In this document: piece after piece, positions 16,423 through 24,071 of the stretch | How the letters are laid out: each line of letters opens with the position of its first letter | Position numbering within the stretch: position 1 is the first letter of the stretch | Source of the DNA: Planctomycetota bacterium | GTDB taxonomy: Bacteria; Planctomycetota; Phycisphaerae; UBA1845; PWPN01 | Direction of reading: 5' to 3' | Length of the DNA: 64,000 nt | Assembly (NCBI GenBank): GCA_029550525.1 | Contig: JAKPHF010000048.1 | Span: 186,001-250,000, forward strand | Notes under the pieces: model-generated | What the model saw: only the letters and a program-made list of their open reading frames with translations | Told to the model about the DNA's origin: nothing | Databases searched by the model: none | Translations under genes and position numbers: made by a program

Positions 16423-18546
16423 CTACTCGGCCACGGCAGGGTCAACTGCCACGCCCAATTCCTGGAGTCTCTTGGCCGCTATCCGCTTCACGTCCCGATT
16501 GCCCGACTTGTCCAGTACCTTTTTCAGCAGGTCGATGGCGGTGTCCTTTCGACTGTCCGACATGCGACGAGCCATGGCGACTACAGCCAAGCAAGCCGTA
16601 TCGCCAAGCTTCTCGTCCGACATCAGGGCGGTCGCAACTGCAAGATGATCTTCGACTGCCGGATCGCCTACGCGCGACAGACAGCCCAGGGCTTTTTGCT
16701 TGAGATCAGGACGAGTCGACGATTTCAATACTTCAACATACATTGAGGCCGCCTGTGCCGGATCCTTGAATTCAATAGTCGCTGCAATGTTGAGATAACC
16801 AGAAAGAGCCTCCTCTGTGATTTTGGGCGGGCCAGCCTTGGCGGCGGCAAGCAGTGCCTCGGCCGCCGCGGGCGTGCCTCGTCTGCCAAGTCCGGTCACG
16901 GCCGCCTCACGAATGGCCTCGTCGGGGCTGGTCATCTCGCTGAGCAACAGCGCTTCGATGGCCGCCAACGGCCGGCCGGCAAGCACCCGCAACAGCGAAG
17001 GTTTCTGCCGCTCCGAACAATCGAAGTAACCGGACAGCAGTCGGGCAGTGATGAGGTCGCTGGTCAAACGCGACATGGCCTCCTCGGCGGCGTCGCGCTC
17101 CGGGCCCGGCGGCGCATCGAATGCGGCCAAGAGCGTCTCATATGCCTCTTCAGCCGCCAACCGCCCCAGGCAACGGAGAGCCGCTTCCCGAACCATAGCC
17201 TCGGGGTCGTGCGCAGCGTTCATGGCCACGGACAAAGCGGCCGGGTCCTGCCGGTTACCGAGCACGCGCAGTAGCCGGGCTTTGCCTTCCGGCGTGCTGC
17301 TCTGAAGAGTCTGGATGACCTCGCTGGTCACGCTCGGATCGGATAACCTGCTCAGCGCCTGCTCGGCAGCATCGGCCACGGGCCCGGCGGGTCCGCGAAC
17401 CAGATTCAGCAGCGTCGGCAACGTTGCGGTGATCTCTGCCTCTTGCATGGCCCGGATACAGGCGACTTTGACCGCATCGTCCTTGTCCAGCATGGCCATG
17501 TACATGAGCATGACCGTCCGGTCATCCATCTGCCGTCCGCGCTTGCCGAGCAGTTCAAGGAGTTCGATCTTCTCGGCCCCTTGGGCGGCAATCATCTTTT
17601 GCGTGATGAGGCGCGTGACCTCGGTTCCGGGCAGAATCGCCGCGGCCTCGTACGCCGCTCCCCGCAACCGGGGGTTTTTCTCGTTGAGGCCGCGCATGAT
17701 GATCGAGATCGAGTCCGGCGTACCCAGCCGAGCGTGGGCTCGCATCATGCGGCACTGGTCGAGTTCGTCGAGCGGTCCGGCTTCCGCGCGCAGCTTGAGG
17801 ACCACGTCGGCCTCCTGGAGTCGCCCTGCACTCAGCAGCGCGTCGGCATAGTCGAAGAGCAGGCCGATAACGAACGGGTCCTTTTTCTCCTGGACCGCTT
17901 GCTTGAAGGCGTTGAGTGCATCGGGGCTGGCCAGGCGCGCAAGGGCTTGCCAGGCAGCCTGACGAATCTCCGTCCTGTCGGAGGCGGTGAGTTCCACCAA
18001 CGGGCCAACCGCTGTGGGATCGCCCTTTTCGCCCAACCCGTTGATGATGGCGACTTTGAAGGGCTCATCCGCCGAGGCGAGGGCCGCAACCAGCGCGGCC
18101 GTGGCTTGGGCGCCGGCCATACCCGTCAAGGCCATGCGAGCATCTTCCCGCAGATCCTTGTCGGCGAGTTTGGCGGCCACCGCCTGTACGGCCGATGGAC
18201 TGGTCCCCAGATAGCTCAGGAGATGGCAGATTTCCCGGCGGGCGGCCAGGTTGTGCTTATCGAGCTCCGCTGCCAAAGCCGCGGCGACGGCGTCGGCGTC
18301 CGGCCCCCCTGCCACTCGCTGGACGAGCTCAAACAGGGTCTGGCGAGCCATTTTCGCCGCCGTGGCGTTCTCGCCCGCCAGGGCGGCCACCAGCGCCGAC
18401 TCGCTTTCGGCCTTGCCATCCACGGATCCGGAGAGCTCGAACCGAACCTTTTCATCCTCGCCGGCCAGACCGGCCACGTCGGGGGCGCCGAACAACGGGG
18501 CCGCCGTCAGGACCAGCACGGCCAGCGCGATTCGATATGCACGCAT
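16423..18546 (-). CDS. Exported HEAT-repeat protein
   Basis: 707 residues. Signal peptide MRAYRIALAVLVLTAAPLFGA, then roughly fifteen HEAT-like alpha-helical repeats, many with the pattern D--VREAAL--LG (for example near residues 450-470 and 560-590). It is probably a periplasmic scaffold or adaptor; no catalytic domain is seen. ATG 18546 follows GGGAG at a good distance; the longer frame from 18573 lacks such a site. It ends 46 bp after the Gfo/Idh/MocA gene start region on the same strand and may be cotranscribed downstream of it. Confidence 0.75.
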   Translation of the reverse strand: MRAYRIALAVLVLTAAPLFGAPDVAGLAGEDEKVRFELSGSVDGKAESESALVAALAGENATAAKMARQTLFELVQRVAGGPDADAVAAALAAELDKHNLAARREICHLLSYLGTSPSAVQAVAAKLADKDLREDARMALTGMAGAQATAALVAALASADEPFKVAIINGLGEKGDPTAVGPLVELTASDRTEIRQAAWQALARLASPDALNAFKQAVQEKKDPFVIGLLFDYADALLSAGRLQEADVVLKLRAEAGPLDELDQCRMMRAHARLGTPDSISIIMRGLNEKNPRLRGAAYEAAAILPGTEVTRLITQKMIAAQGAEKIELLELLGKRGRQMDDRTVMLMYMAMLDKDDAVKVACIRAMQEAEITATLPTLLNLVRGPAGPVADAAEQALSRLSDPSVTSEVIQTLQSSTPEGKARLLRVLGNRQDPAALSVAMNAAHDPEAMVREAALRCLGRLAAEEAYETLLAAFDAPPGPERDAAEEAMSRLTSDLITARLLSGYFDCSERQKPSLLRVLAGRPLAAIEALLLSEMTSPDEAIREAAVTGLGRRGTPAAAEALLAAAKAGPPKITEEALSGYLNIAATIEFKDPAQAASMYVEVLKSSTRPDLKQKALGCLSRVGDPAVEDHLAVATALMSDEKLGDTACLAVVAMARRMSDSRKDTAIDLLKKVLDKSGNRDVKRIAAKRLQELGVAVDPAVAE

Positions 18547-18592
18547 GATGATCTCCCGCGATAGGGTGCTCATAGTGTCTTACATGTGTCTC

Positions 18593-19897
18593 TCACGACA
18601 ACGTCCACGGCGTCCGGTAAGGCCGATGCAACCAACTGTTGAGGCTCGCATCGTTGGTGATGCGCTCCGCTTGTGGATCCCACGTGATGGTCCTGCCGGT
18701 ACGCAGCGCGATGTTCGCCAGATGACAGGCGGTCGCGGATCGACAGCCGATCTCCACGTCGGCGATCGGCCGGCGCCGTGACTTGATGCAATTGAGCCAG
18801 TCGCGCAGATGTCCGGGGCTTTGGGGCAGGTGAACCTCGCCGGGACCCAGCGGCGTGCGATCGATGTCCGGATGGCTGGCCGCGAACTTGCCGCGATCGA
18901 CCTTGATCCAGCCCGCGCTGCCCTGGAAATGCACGCCGAAGTACTCGTCCACGACGTCAAGTGTCACATTATTGGCATAGGTGAGCCGGACGTGGAACCG
19001 GGTGGCGGTTTCGAACAGTCCGTCAGTCGGATAGGCGACCGAGATGGGTTCGATCTTCACCGGCCCGCTCTCGGACACGCCGTTGCCCCACTGGGCGATA
19101 TCGATGTGATGGGCGCCCCAATCGGTCATCTTGCCGCCGGAATAGTCGTAGAACCAGCGGAAGTTGCCGTGGCAGCGGCTGGGCGTGTAATCGGCCCAGC
19201 GGGCCGGTCCCAGCCAGGTATTCCAGTCGAGTTCGGGCGGTGGATCAGTTTTCGGCTCCCAGCCGCAGGTCGGCCCCCCGCCGATGCCCGCGCGGATGGA
19301 CTGCAGCTTGCCGATGCGCCCGCTCAGAACATACTCGCAGGCTTTGCGAAACTCCGGCGAGGACCGCTGCTGACTGCCCACTTGAAACACTGTCCCGCAG
19401 GCGCGGGCCACGTTGGCCATCTGCCGCGCTTCGCGGATGGTCAGCGACAACGGCTTTTCGCAGTAGACATCTTTGCCGGCCTGGCAGGCATGAATGGCGT
19501 TGAGTGCATGCCAATGGTCGGGCGTGGAGATGACAACCGCGTCGATGTCCTTGCGGGCGAGCAACTCGCGGTAATCGTTAAACTCCGCAACGCCCGGACC
19601 GATCGCCTCGATCGCACGCCGCCGATGGCTGGCATCCACGTCGGCCACGGCCACGATCTGCACGTCCGGCGCTTGCCGCAATGCGTTGACGTGGTCCATG
19701 CCTTTGCCACCGACGCCGATGAAGCCGATAGCCAGCCGTTCGGAAGCCGGAGGTTTCTCCTGACTGCCCAGTGCGGAACTGGTGATCAAATAAGGACCCG
19801 CGATGCCCGCCGCCAGCCAGCCGGCCCCCTGGCGCAACAGCGTTCGCCGGGAGGTGGCAGACTCCCGCGCATCGGCCGCTCCGTTTACCGAACTCAT
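18593..19897 (-). CDS. Tat-exported Gfo/Idh/MocA-family oxidoreductase
   Basis: 434 residues. A twin-arginine signal (SRRTLLRQG at 16-24, then a hydrophobic stretch) precedes a Rossmann NAD(P)-binding domain (GFIGVGGKG at 58-66) and the family motif CEKPLSL. The C-terminal domain carries SGGKMTDWGAHHIDIAQW, conserved in the large secreted clade of this family in Planctomycetota. It probably acts on a sugar or sugar derivative in the periplasm, with the cofactor loaded before export. It lies upstream of the HEAT-repeat gene on the same strand. Confidence 0.88.
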   Translation of the reverse strand: MSSVNGAADARESATSRRTLLRQGAGWLAAGIAGPYLITSSALGSQEKPPASERLAIGFIGVGGKGMDHVNALRQAPDVQIVAVADVDASHRRRAIEAIGPGVAEFNDYRELLARKDIDAVVISTPDHWHALNAIHACQAGKDVYCEKPLSLTIREARQMANVARACGTVFQVGSQQRSSPEFRKACEYVLSGRIGKLQSIRAGIGGGPTCGWEPKTDPPPELDWNTWLGPARWADYTPSRCHGNFRWFYDYSGGKMTDWGAHHIDIAQWGNGVSESGPVKIEPISVAYPTDGLFETATRFHVRLTYANNVTLDVVDEYFGVHFQGSAGWIKVDRGKFAASHPDIDRTPLGPGEVHLPQSPGHLRDWLNCIKSRRRPIADVEIGCRSATACHLANIALRTGRTITWDPQAERITNDASLNSWLHRPYRTPWTLS

Positions 19898-20138
19898 TCG
19901 TATTCCTCCGCTCAGGATCTCATGCGAAAGATCGGCAACTCGCCTGTCCGGACGCCAGTGTGACGCACGACAGCCGAGCCTTGTCTTCTACCGGGGTTGA
20001 GCCCGATAAGTTGTTCGATTTGTTCCGCCAAGTCGCCGCACGGGCAGCCCACCAACAGATCGAACTCGCCCCATTGTTGTTCTAAGACTCTAAAGGTACG
20101 GGACTTAGAACAGCATAAGGCCGCGCTGCCATGACGGC

Positions 20139-21065
20139 TCAGTCCGTCTCGATTCCCAGCCGCTCGACGACTCGGTCGAAATCATCGAGGTTGTAGTAGT
20201 GGATCACGATCTTGCCGCTGCCCTTCTTGCGCGACTCGTCGATTTCGACTTTCGTGCCGAGTGCCTGGGCGAATCGTTGTTCCAGCGACCGGATCTGCGG
20301 CCGTTTGGCGTCACGTGGCGTCGCCGGCGATTTGGACAGATCCGCCCGGGCCTGCAGCCGCTCACGCACCAGCTTTTCGGTCGCCCGGACCGATAACTCA
20401 CGCTCCATGACCAACTTGGCCGTCTGTGTGATCTCGCTAGGCGACTTAAGTGCCAGCAGGCAACGGGCGTGACCCATGGAGAGCTGGCCGGCCGCGACCC
20501 AGGTCTTCACCTCGGAAGGAAGCTCGAGGATCCTCAAGTAGTTGGCCACGGTCGAGCGATCCTCGCCCAGGCGCTGGGCGACGTCCTCGGCGGTGAGGCC
20601 GAACTGGTCGCAGTATTGCCGATAACCCATGGCTCGCTCGATCGGGTTGAGGTCCTCGCGAAAGATGTTCTCAACCAGAGCCAGCTCGAGCATCTGCTCA
20701 TCGGTGGCCTCGCGGGTGACGATGGGCACCACCGAGAGTCCCGCCATTTGGGCAGCTCTCCAGCGGCGCTCGCCGGCGATGATCTCGTACACGCCGTCGG
20801 ACAGGGCCCTCACAACGATGGGCTGGAGAATGCCGGTGGCGCGAACGGAGTCGGCCAGTGCTTTGAGCTGATCGGGATCGATCTCCTTGCGAGGCTGGAA
20901 CGCGTTGGGACGAAGTTGGTCGACCCGAGCTGTGGTGGCTGGTGTCCCCGAAGCCGCATCGGACGCTTCGCCGGGTCCCGCCGACGGTGGGGGAGGCGCA
21001 ATCTCCGGAACGGAAATCAGAGAGCTAAGGCCCCTGCCGAGCCGCCGCGTAACTTCCTTGGACAT
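20139..21065 (-). CDS. parB: Chromosome partitioning protein ParB
   Basis: 308 residues. N-terminal RRLGRGLSSLI segment (ParA-stimulating region), ParB/Srx CTPase domain with GERRWRA and LVENIFREDLNPIE, helix-turn-helix (LGEDRSTVANYLRILELP), and a C-terminal dimerisation domain ending in GSGKIVIHYYN. ATG 21065 has GGAGG six bases upstream, which decides against the longer frame. Two parS sites lie directly upstream. No parA gene is next to it in this window. Spo0J-type ParB nucleates at parS and spreads to organise the origin region. Confidence 0.95.
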   Translation of the reverse strand: MSKEVTRRLGRGLSSLISVPEIAPPPPSAGPGEASDAASGTPATTARVDQLRPNAFQPRKEIDPDQLKALADSVRATGILQPIVVRALSDGVYEIIAGERRWRAAQMAGLSVVPIVTREATDEQMLELALVENIFREDLNPIERAMGYRQYCDQFGLTAEDVAQRLGEDRSTVANYLRILELPSEVKTWVAAGQLSMGHARCLLALKSPSEITQTAKLVMERELSVRATEKLVRERLQARADLSKSPATPRDAKRPQIRSLEQRFAQALGTKVEIDESRKKGSGKIVIHYYNLDDFDRVVERLGIETD

Positions 21066-21166
21066 GGCAACCTCCGTGGCCCATGGGATGAGAGACTGTC
21101 TCCGGGAAGCTCGGATCATAGCCGAACCCCGGGAAGCGAGCAACGCTATCTTCACGAACGCGGTTC

Positions 21167-21182
21167 TGTTCCACGTGAAACA
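21167..21182. promoter_or_regulatory. parS site 1
   Basis: TGTTCCACGTGAAACA is a full 16-bp match to the bacterial parS consensus family (TGTTtCACGTGaAACA). It lies 102 bp upstream of the parB start. Confidence 0.92.
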
Positions 21183-21397
21183 CCTCGGACCTGCCCGCCG
21201 TTTCCTCCATGGACACGGATGAGACAGAAGAGCAGTTTGGGGGCATTGCGAGCTGCCGAAGATGGCGTGAAAAAGGCAGAGGCTTGGAATGGGATGACCT
21301 CGGTGGTTGCCGGCCAGAGAGGAGCTCCATGCGTGTCATCCGTGGTCAAAGCAAAGAACCACGAATGACGCAGATGCCACGAATCAAGAACCGGCGA

Positions 21398-21413
21398 TGT
21401 TTCACGTGAAACG
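21398..21413. promoter_or_regulatory. parS site 2
   Basis: TGTTTCACGTGAAACG matches the consensus in 15 of 16 positions. It is 231 bp from site 1 in the same gap. Confidence 0.9.
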
Positions 21414-21529
21414 AGCTCCGAGGTTTCCTGAAGGGTCAGAACGCAAGCGATCCCGGGCGGCGGCTAGCACGCAGCTATCGGTTCCATCTACTTCATCATC
21501 TAGAAGTATTAAGAGGTATTCAGAACTAA

Positions 21530-21543
21530 CGTACCGCGGTACG
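21530..21543. repeat. 14-bp perfect palindrome CGTACCGCGGTACG
   Basis: A perfect palindrome in a locally AT-richer stretch, 115 bp upstream of the lipoprotein start. It could be an operator for a dimeric regulator; no promoter hexamers are clear around it. Confidence 0.45.
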
Positions 21544-21657
21544 CTTTGCCAAGCGAGGCGGCCTGGGGTAATCTGTGGGCTTGGGGAAATCCCGGAGGAC
21601 TCCCCAACCGGTTCGAACAGTTGCGGCCCCAGATCTTCTGGTCCAACGAGGCGAATC

Positions 21658-22629
21658 ATGTGCGAAATGGGAAGCCATGGATGGTCGGCGAGACGGTTTA
21701 CCGTCAGGCGGTTAGTAGAACTTGCTGTTCTTTTTGTGGCGGCGGGCTGTAACGACGTCGCTCTGAACTGGGGCGACCAGCAGTCCGCTCCGCGGCCCGA
21801 TCGGCCGCCCGCCGGTCGCTTGGTTGCCCCATCGACCCCCAGTGGGGTCCGTCCGGTCGCTCAATCAGCGCCGGCCACTCCCGTAGAAGCCGCCCCGGCT
21901 TCCTCCGATCGCTCGGCCGCCGCAGACACGCCACCTCGCTCAACACTCCAGGTCTATCAACTCGTGCTGCTCAGTGAAGCCGGTCCGGCCGAAGCCCCGC
22001 CGGGTCTCAAGCACGTCCGCCTGTTACGAACACGAGCTCGCGACGTGGCGAATGTGTTGAAAGTGCTCTATCTACCCTCCGGCCCGAGCGGGACCGATCA
22101 TCGCTACACGCTGGTCTATCCCACCGAGTTGGAGCACGATCTGGCAGCCAAGGCTGCTCGTGAGCTGGACGTCGGGAGCGCGACGGACGCGCCGGCCAGT
22201 CGAGGGGCGGGCGACATCTGGCGGTGGGGGATGGCCGAGGCGTTCAAGGTCCTGGACGACGCGCCCATTCCGCCGCACCGCGTGCGACATATCGCCGATG
22301 CCCTGGCCGGCACCTGCAGCTCGACGCAGTTGACGGCTTGGCAGCGATGGGCCGCGGGCATGGTCGCGGGCGAGCTTCGGGCCCATCGGCTGTACGATTA
22401 CGCCGCCGCCCAGACCCTTTACCAGCAATTAGAGGTATCGACGGAGCCCGGATCGTACGAGCAGATGGCTCTGTGGTATGCCCGTGGCCGCGCCCTCCAG
22501 CAGGACGGTCGCCGGGACCAGGCCCGCCAGGCCTACGAGACCGTGCTGGGACAATTCACCCCCATGCGGAGCACAGAAGTATTCGAGCGAGCGCGCCTGA
22601 CGCTGGCCCAGTGGGATCGCAAGCAGTAG
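21658..22629 (+). CDS. Lipoprotein with C-terminal TPR-like region
   Basis: 323 residues. A signal with the lipobox VAAGC (Cys about residue 30) is followed by a Pro/Ala-rich linker, a conserved-looking middle part (LQVYQLVLLSEAGPA) and a helical C-terminus resembling tetratricopeptide repeats (YDYAAAQTLYQQLE and WYARGRALQQDGRRDQARQAYE). It is probably anchored to a membrane and exposed outside the cytoplasm. The frame runs upstream to 21307 through parS site 2, but ATG 21658 has GAGGCG at the right distance. Function unknown. Confidence 0.68.
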   Translation: MCEMGSHGWSARRFTVRRLVELAVLFVAAGCNDVALNWGDQQSAPRPDRPPAGRLVAPSTPSGVRPVAQSAPATPVEAAPASSDRSAAADTPPRSTLQVYQLVLLSEAGPAEAPPGLKHVRLLRTRARDVANVLKVLYLPSGPSGTDHRYTLVYPTELEHDLAAKAARELDVGSATDAPASRGAGDIWRWGMAEAFKVLDDAPIPPHRVRHIADALAGTCSSTQLTAWQRWAAGMVAGELRAHRLYDYAAAQTLYQQLEVSTEPGSYEQMALWYARGRALQQDGRRDQARQAYETVLGQFTPMRSTEVFERARLTLAQWDRKQ

Positions 22630-22647
22630 GCAAGGGTTACATATTCG

Positions 22648-23895
22648 TCACTTTAATCGGCGCAAGCCGATGATGATGCCGGTCAAGGCGAGAGCGGCAG
22701 GCAAGCCGGCGCCGCACGTCGCAGGGACCGCAGCGTCGATACCCGCAGACCGGGCGGAAGGATCCGCGTCACAACATGCGTCGTTGAGACCGCGCTGCGT
22801 GACGGCGGTGTTCGTGATCTCGGTGAGCTTGCAAAAGAACGCCCGCTTGTTCGGCGTGTTGATGCCCCAATTGACCGGCACGCATTGATAGCCGCTTGAA
22901 TAGTCGCCGGCACCCGGATCGAAGAACCCCCACGAAGCGTATTCGTCGATTGCCGCGCGCAGATTGTTGTCCGGCCGGTCGAAATCGAAGTGATCGTCCT
23001 CGTTGAAGAGGATGGGCATGGGGCGATAGCCCGGTAGTTGCCGCGTCCGGGCGACCATTTCGCGGATGCGCTGCGGCTGATCGACGCCGTTGCCGTGGAG
23101 CAGAATAAAGTCGGATTGGGCCACGACATTGGGCGTGGGAAGCGCGCCGCCGGAGAAGCTGGTGCCCGCCAGGAGGCGATCGTCGCCGGAACCGTAGCTC
23201 TGCACGCGCTGAATCAGCTCGTGCACCCGCGCTGGCTGCAAAATGGCGTGCTCGTACCCCAGATCGCATTCGTTATTGATCTCGACGACCACGTTACGAT
23301 AGCCGCGTTCCTGCAGCCAGGTCGCCACGTTGTCCACGCCGCGGACAACGGCGGCCTCATCCACCAGCGTCTGATCCTGGCCGAAGTAGAACAACCCGAG
23401 GATGACCACCATCCCGAGTGCGTCGGCGCGGTCGCAGATGCGCTGCAGTCGTTGCATGTACGCCGGCCTCAACTGTCCGTCGGGCGCGATGGCCGAGTTG
23501 ATCCAAGGCTGGCTGGAGCAGTACCCGTGGGGGCAGCCGCCCTGCAGGTTGACGGTCACGGCAAGTAGTCCGTGGGATCGCCAGTGACTCATCGCGGCCA
23601 CAAACTCGTTCGTATTGCGGTCCGGATCCCACACGCCGGTGTCGGGATAGGCCCATTGGCCGACGGTCTCCGGGTTCAGATCGTCAAAGATGCCTTGCAC
23701 GACACGGGCGTTGAAGAGCAATCCCTCAATCCGCCGTCCTTCCCAGACGCAGCCCTGGTAGGTCGGCCGGCCGTTGATGTGGAACGCCTCGCCCACGATG
23801 GTGACCCGCGTTCGCTCGGCGGTCTGTCCGCAGGCGGGCAAGCCACAAAGGCAAAACAAACAGACGATGCGTTCGGCGCAACGACGGTGCGGCAT
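22648..23895 (-). CDS. Exported glycoside-hydrolase-like TIM-barrel protein with C-terminal anchor
   Basis: 415 residues. Signal peptide with Cys-rich core (IVCLFCLCGLPACG). The body looks like a cellulase/GH-A type barrel: an early GEAFHINGRPTYQG strand, VVILGLFYFGQD, VVVEINNECD (an NE pair where clan GH-A places the acid/base Glu) and ILFNEDDHFDF. The last 25 residues (TCGAG, hydrophobic helix, RRLK) look like a tripartite sorting or anchor signal. ATG 23895 follows GAGGT. Substrate unknown. Confidence 0.65.
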   Translation of the reverse strand: MPHRRCAERIVCLFCLCGLPACGQTAERTRVTIVGEAFHINGRPTYQGCVWEGRRIEGLLFNARVVQGIFDDLNPETVGQWAYPDTGVWDPDRNTNEFVAAMSHWRSHGLLAVTVNLQGGCPHGYCSSQPWINSAIAPDGQLRPAYMQRLQRICDRADALGMVVILGLFYFGQDQTLVDEAAVVRGVDNVATWLQERGYRNVVVEINNECDLGYEHAILQPARVHELIQRVQSYGSGDDRLLAGTSFSGGALPTPNVVAQSDFILLHGNGVDQPQRIREMVARTRQLPGYRPMPILFNEDDHFDFDRPDNNLRAAIDEYASWGFFDPGAGDYSSGYQCVPVNWGINTPNKRAFFCKLTEITNTAVTQRGLNDACCDADPSARSAGIDAAVPATCGAGLPAALALTGIIIGLRRLK

Positions 23896-24071
23896 GACCG
23901 GGTACCTCAAAACAGAGAACGACAGGCAGAGTTGCCCGTTGCTGTTCTCCATCGGCGAGTGAGGCCCGGCCATGCAGCGAACTTCGCAGAATTTGGGTCG
24001 TGGGGAACCCGGATGTCATTGAATAGTGGCGCAGTGGCCGATTGTTCGGGGCTGCCGCGGCACCGTTGTCC

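Larger units (their letters stand above)
21066..21657. other. 592-bp intergenic region with two parS sites
   Basis: Divergent gap between parB and a lipoprotein gene. It contains the two parS sites, a CCACGAAT/ATCCGTGG-type degenerate inverted repeat (21340-21385) and the 14-bp palindrome at 21530. No real gene is seen. Confidence 0.6.

Noticed and set aside
21307..21657. Upstream extension of the lipoprotein frame, including MFHVKR
   Set aside because: FHVK is simply the translation of parS site 2. The signal peptide with a lipobox and a ribosome site start at 21658.
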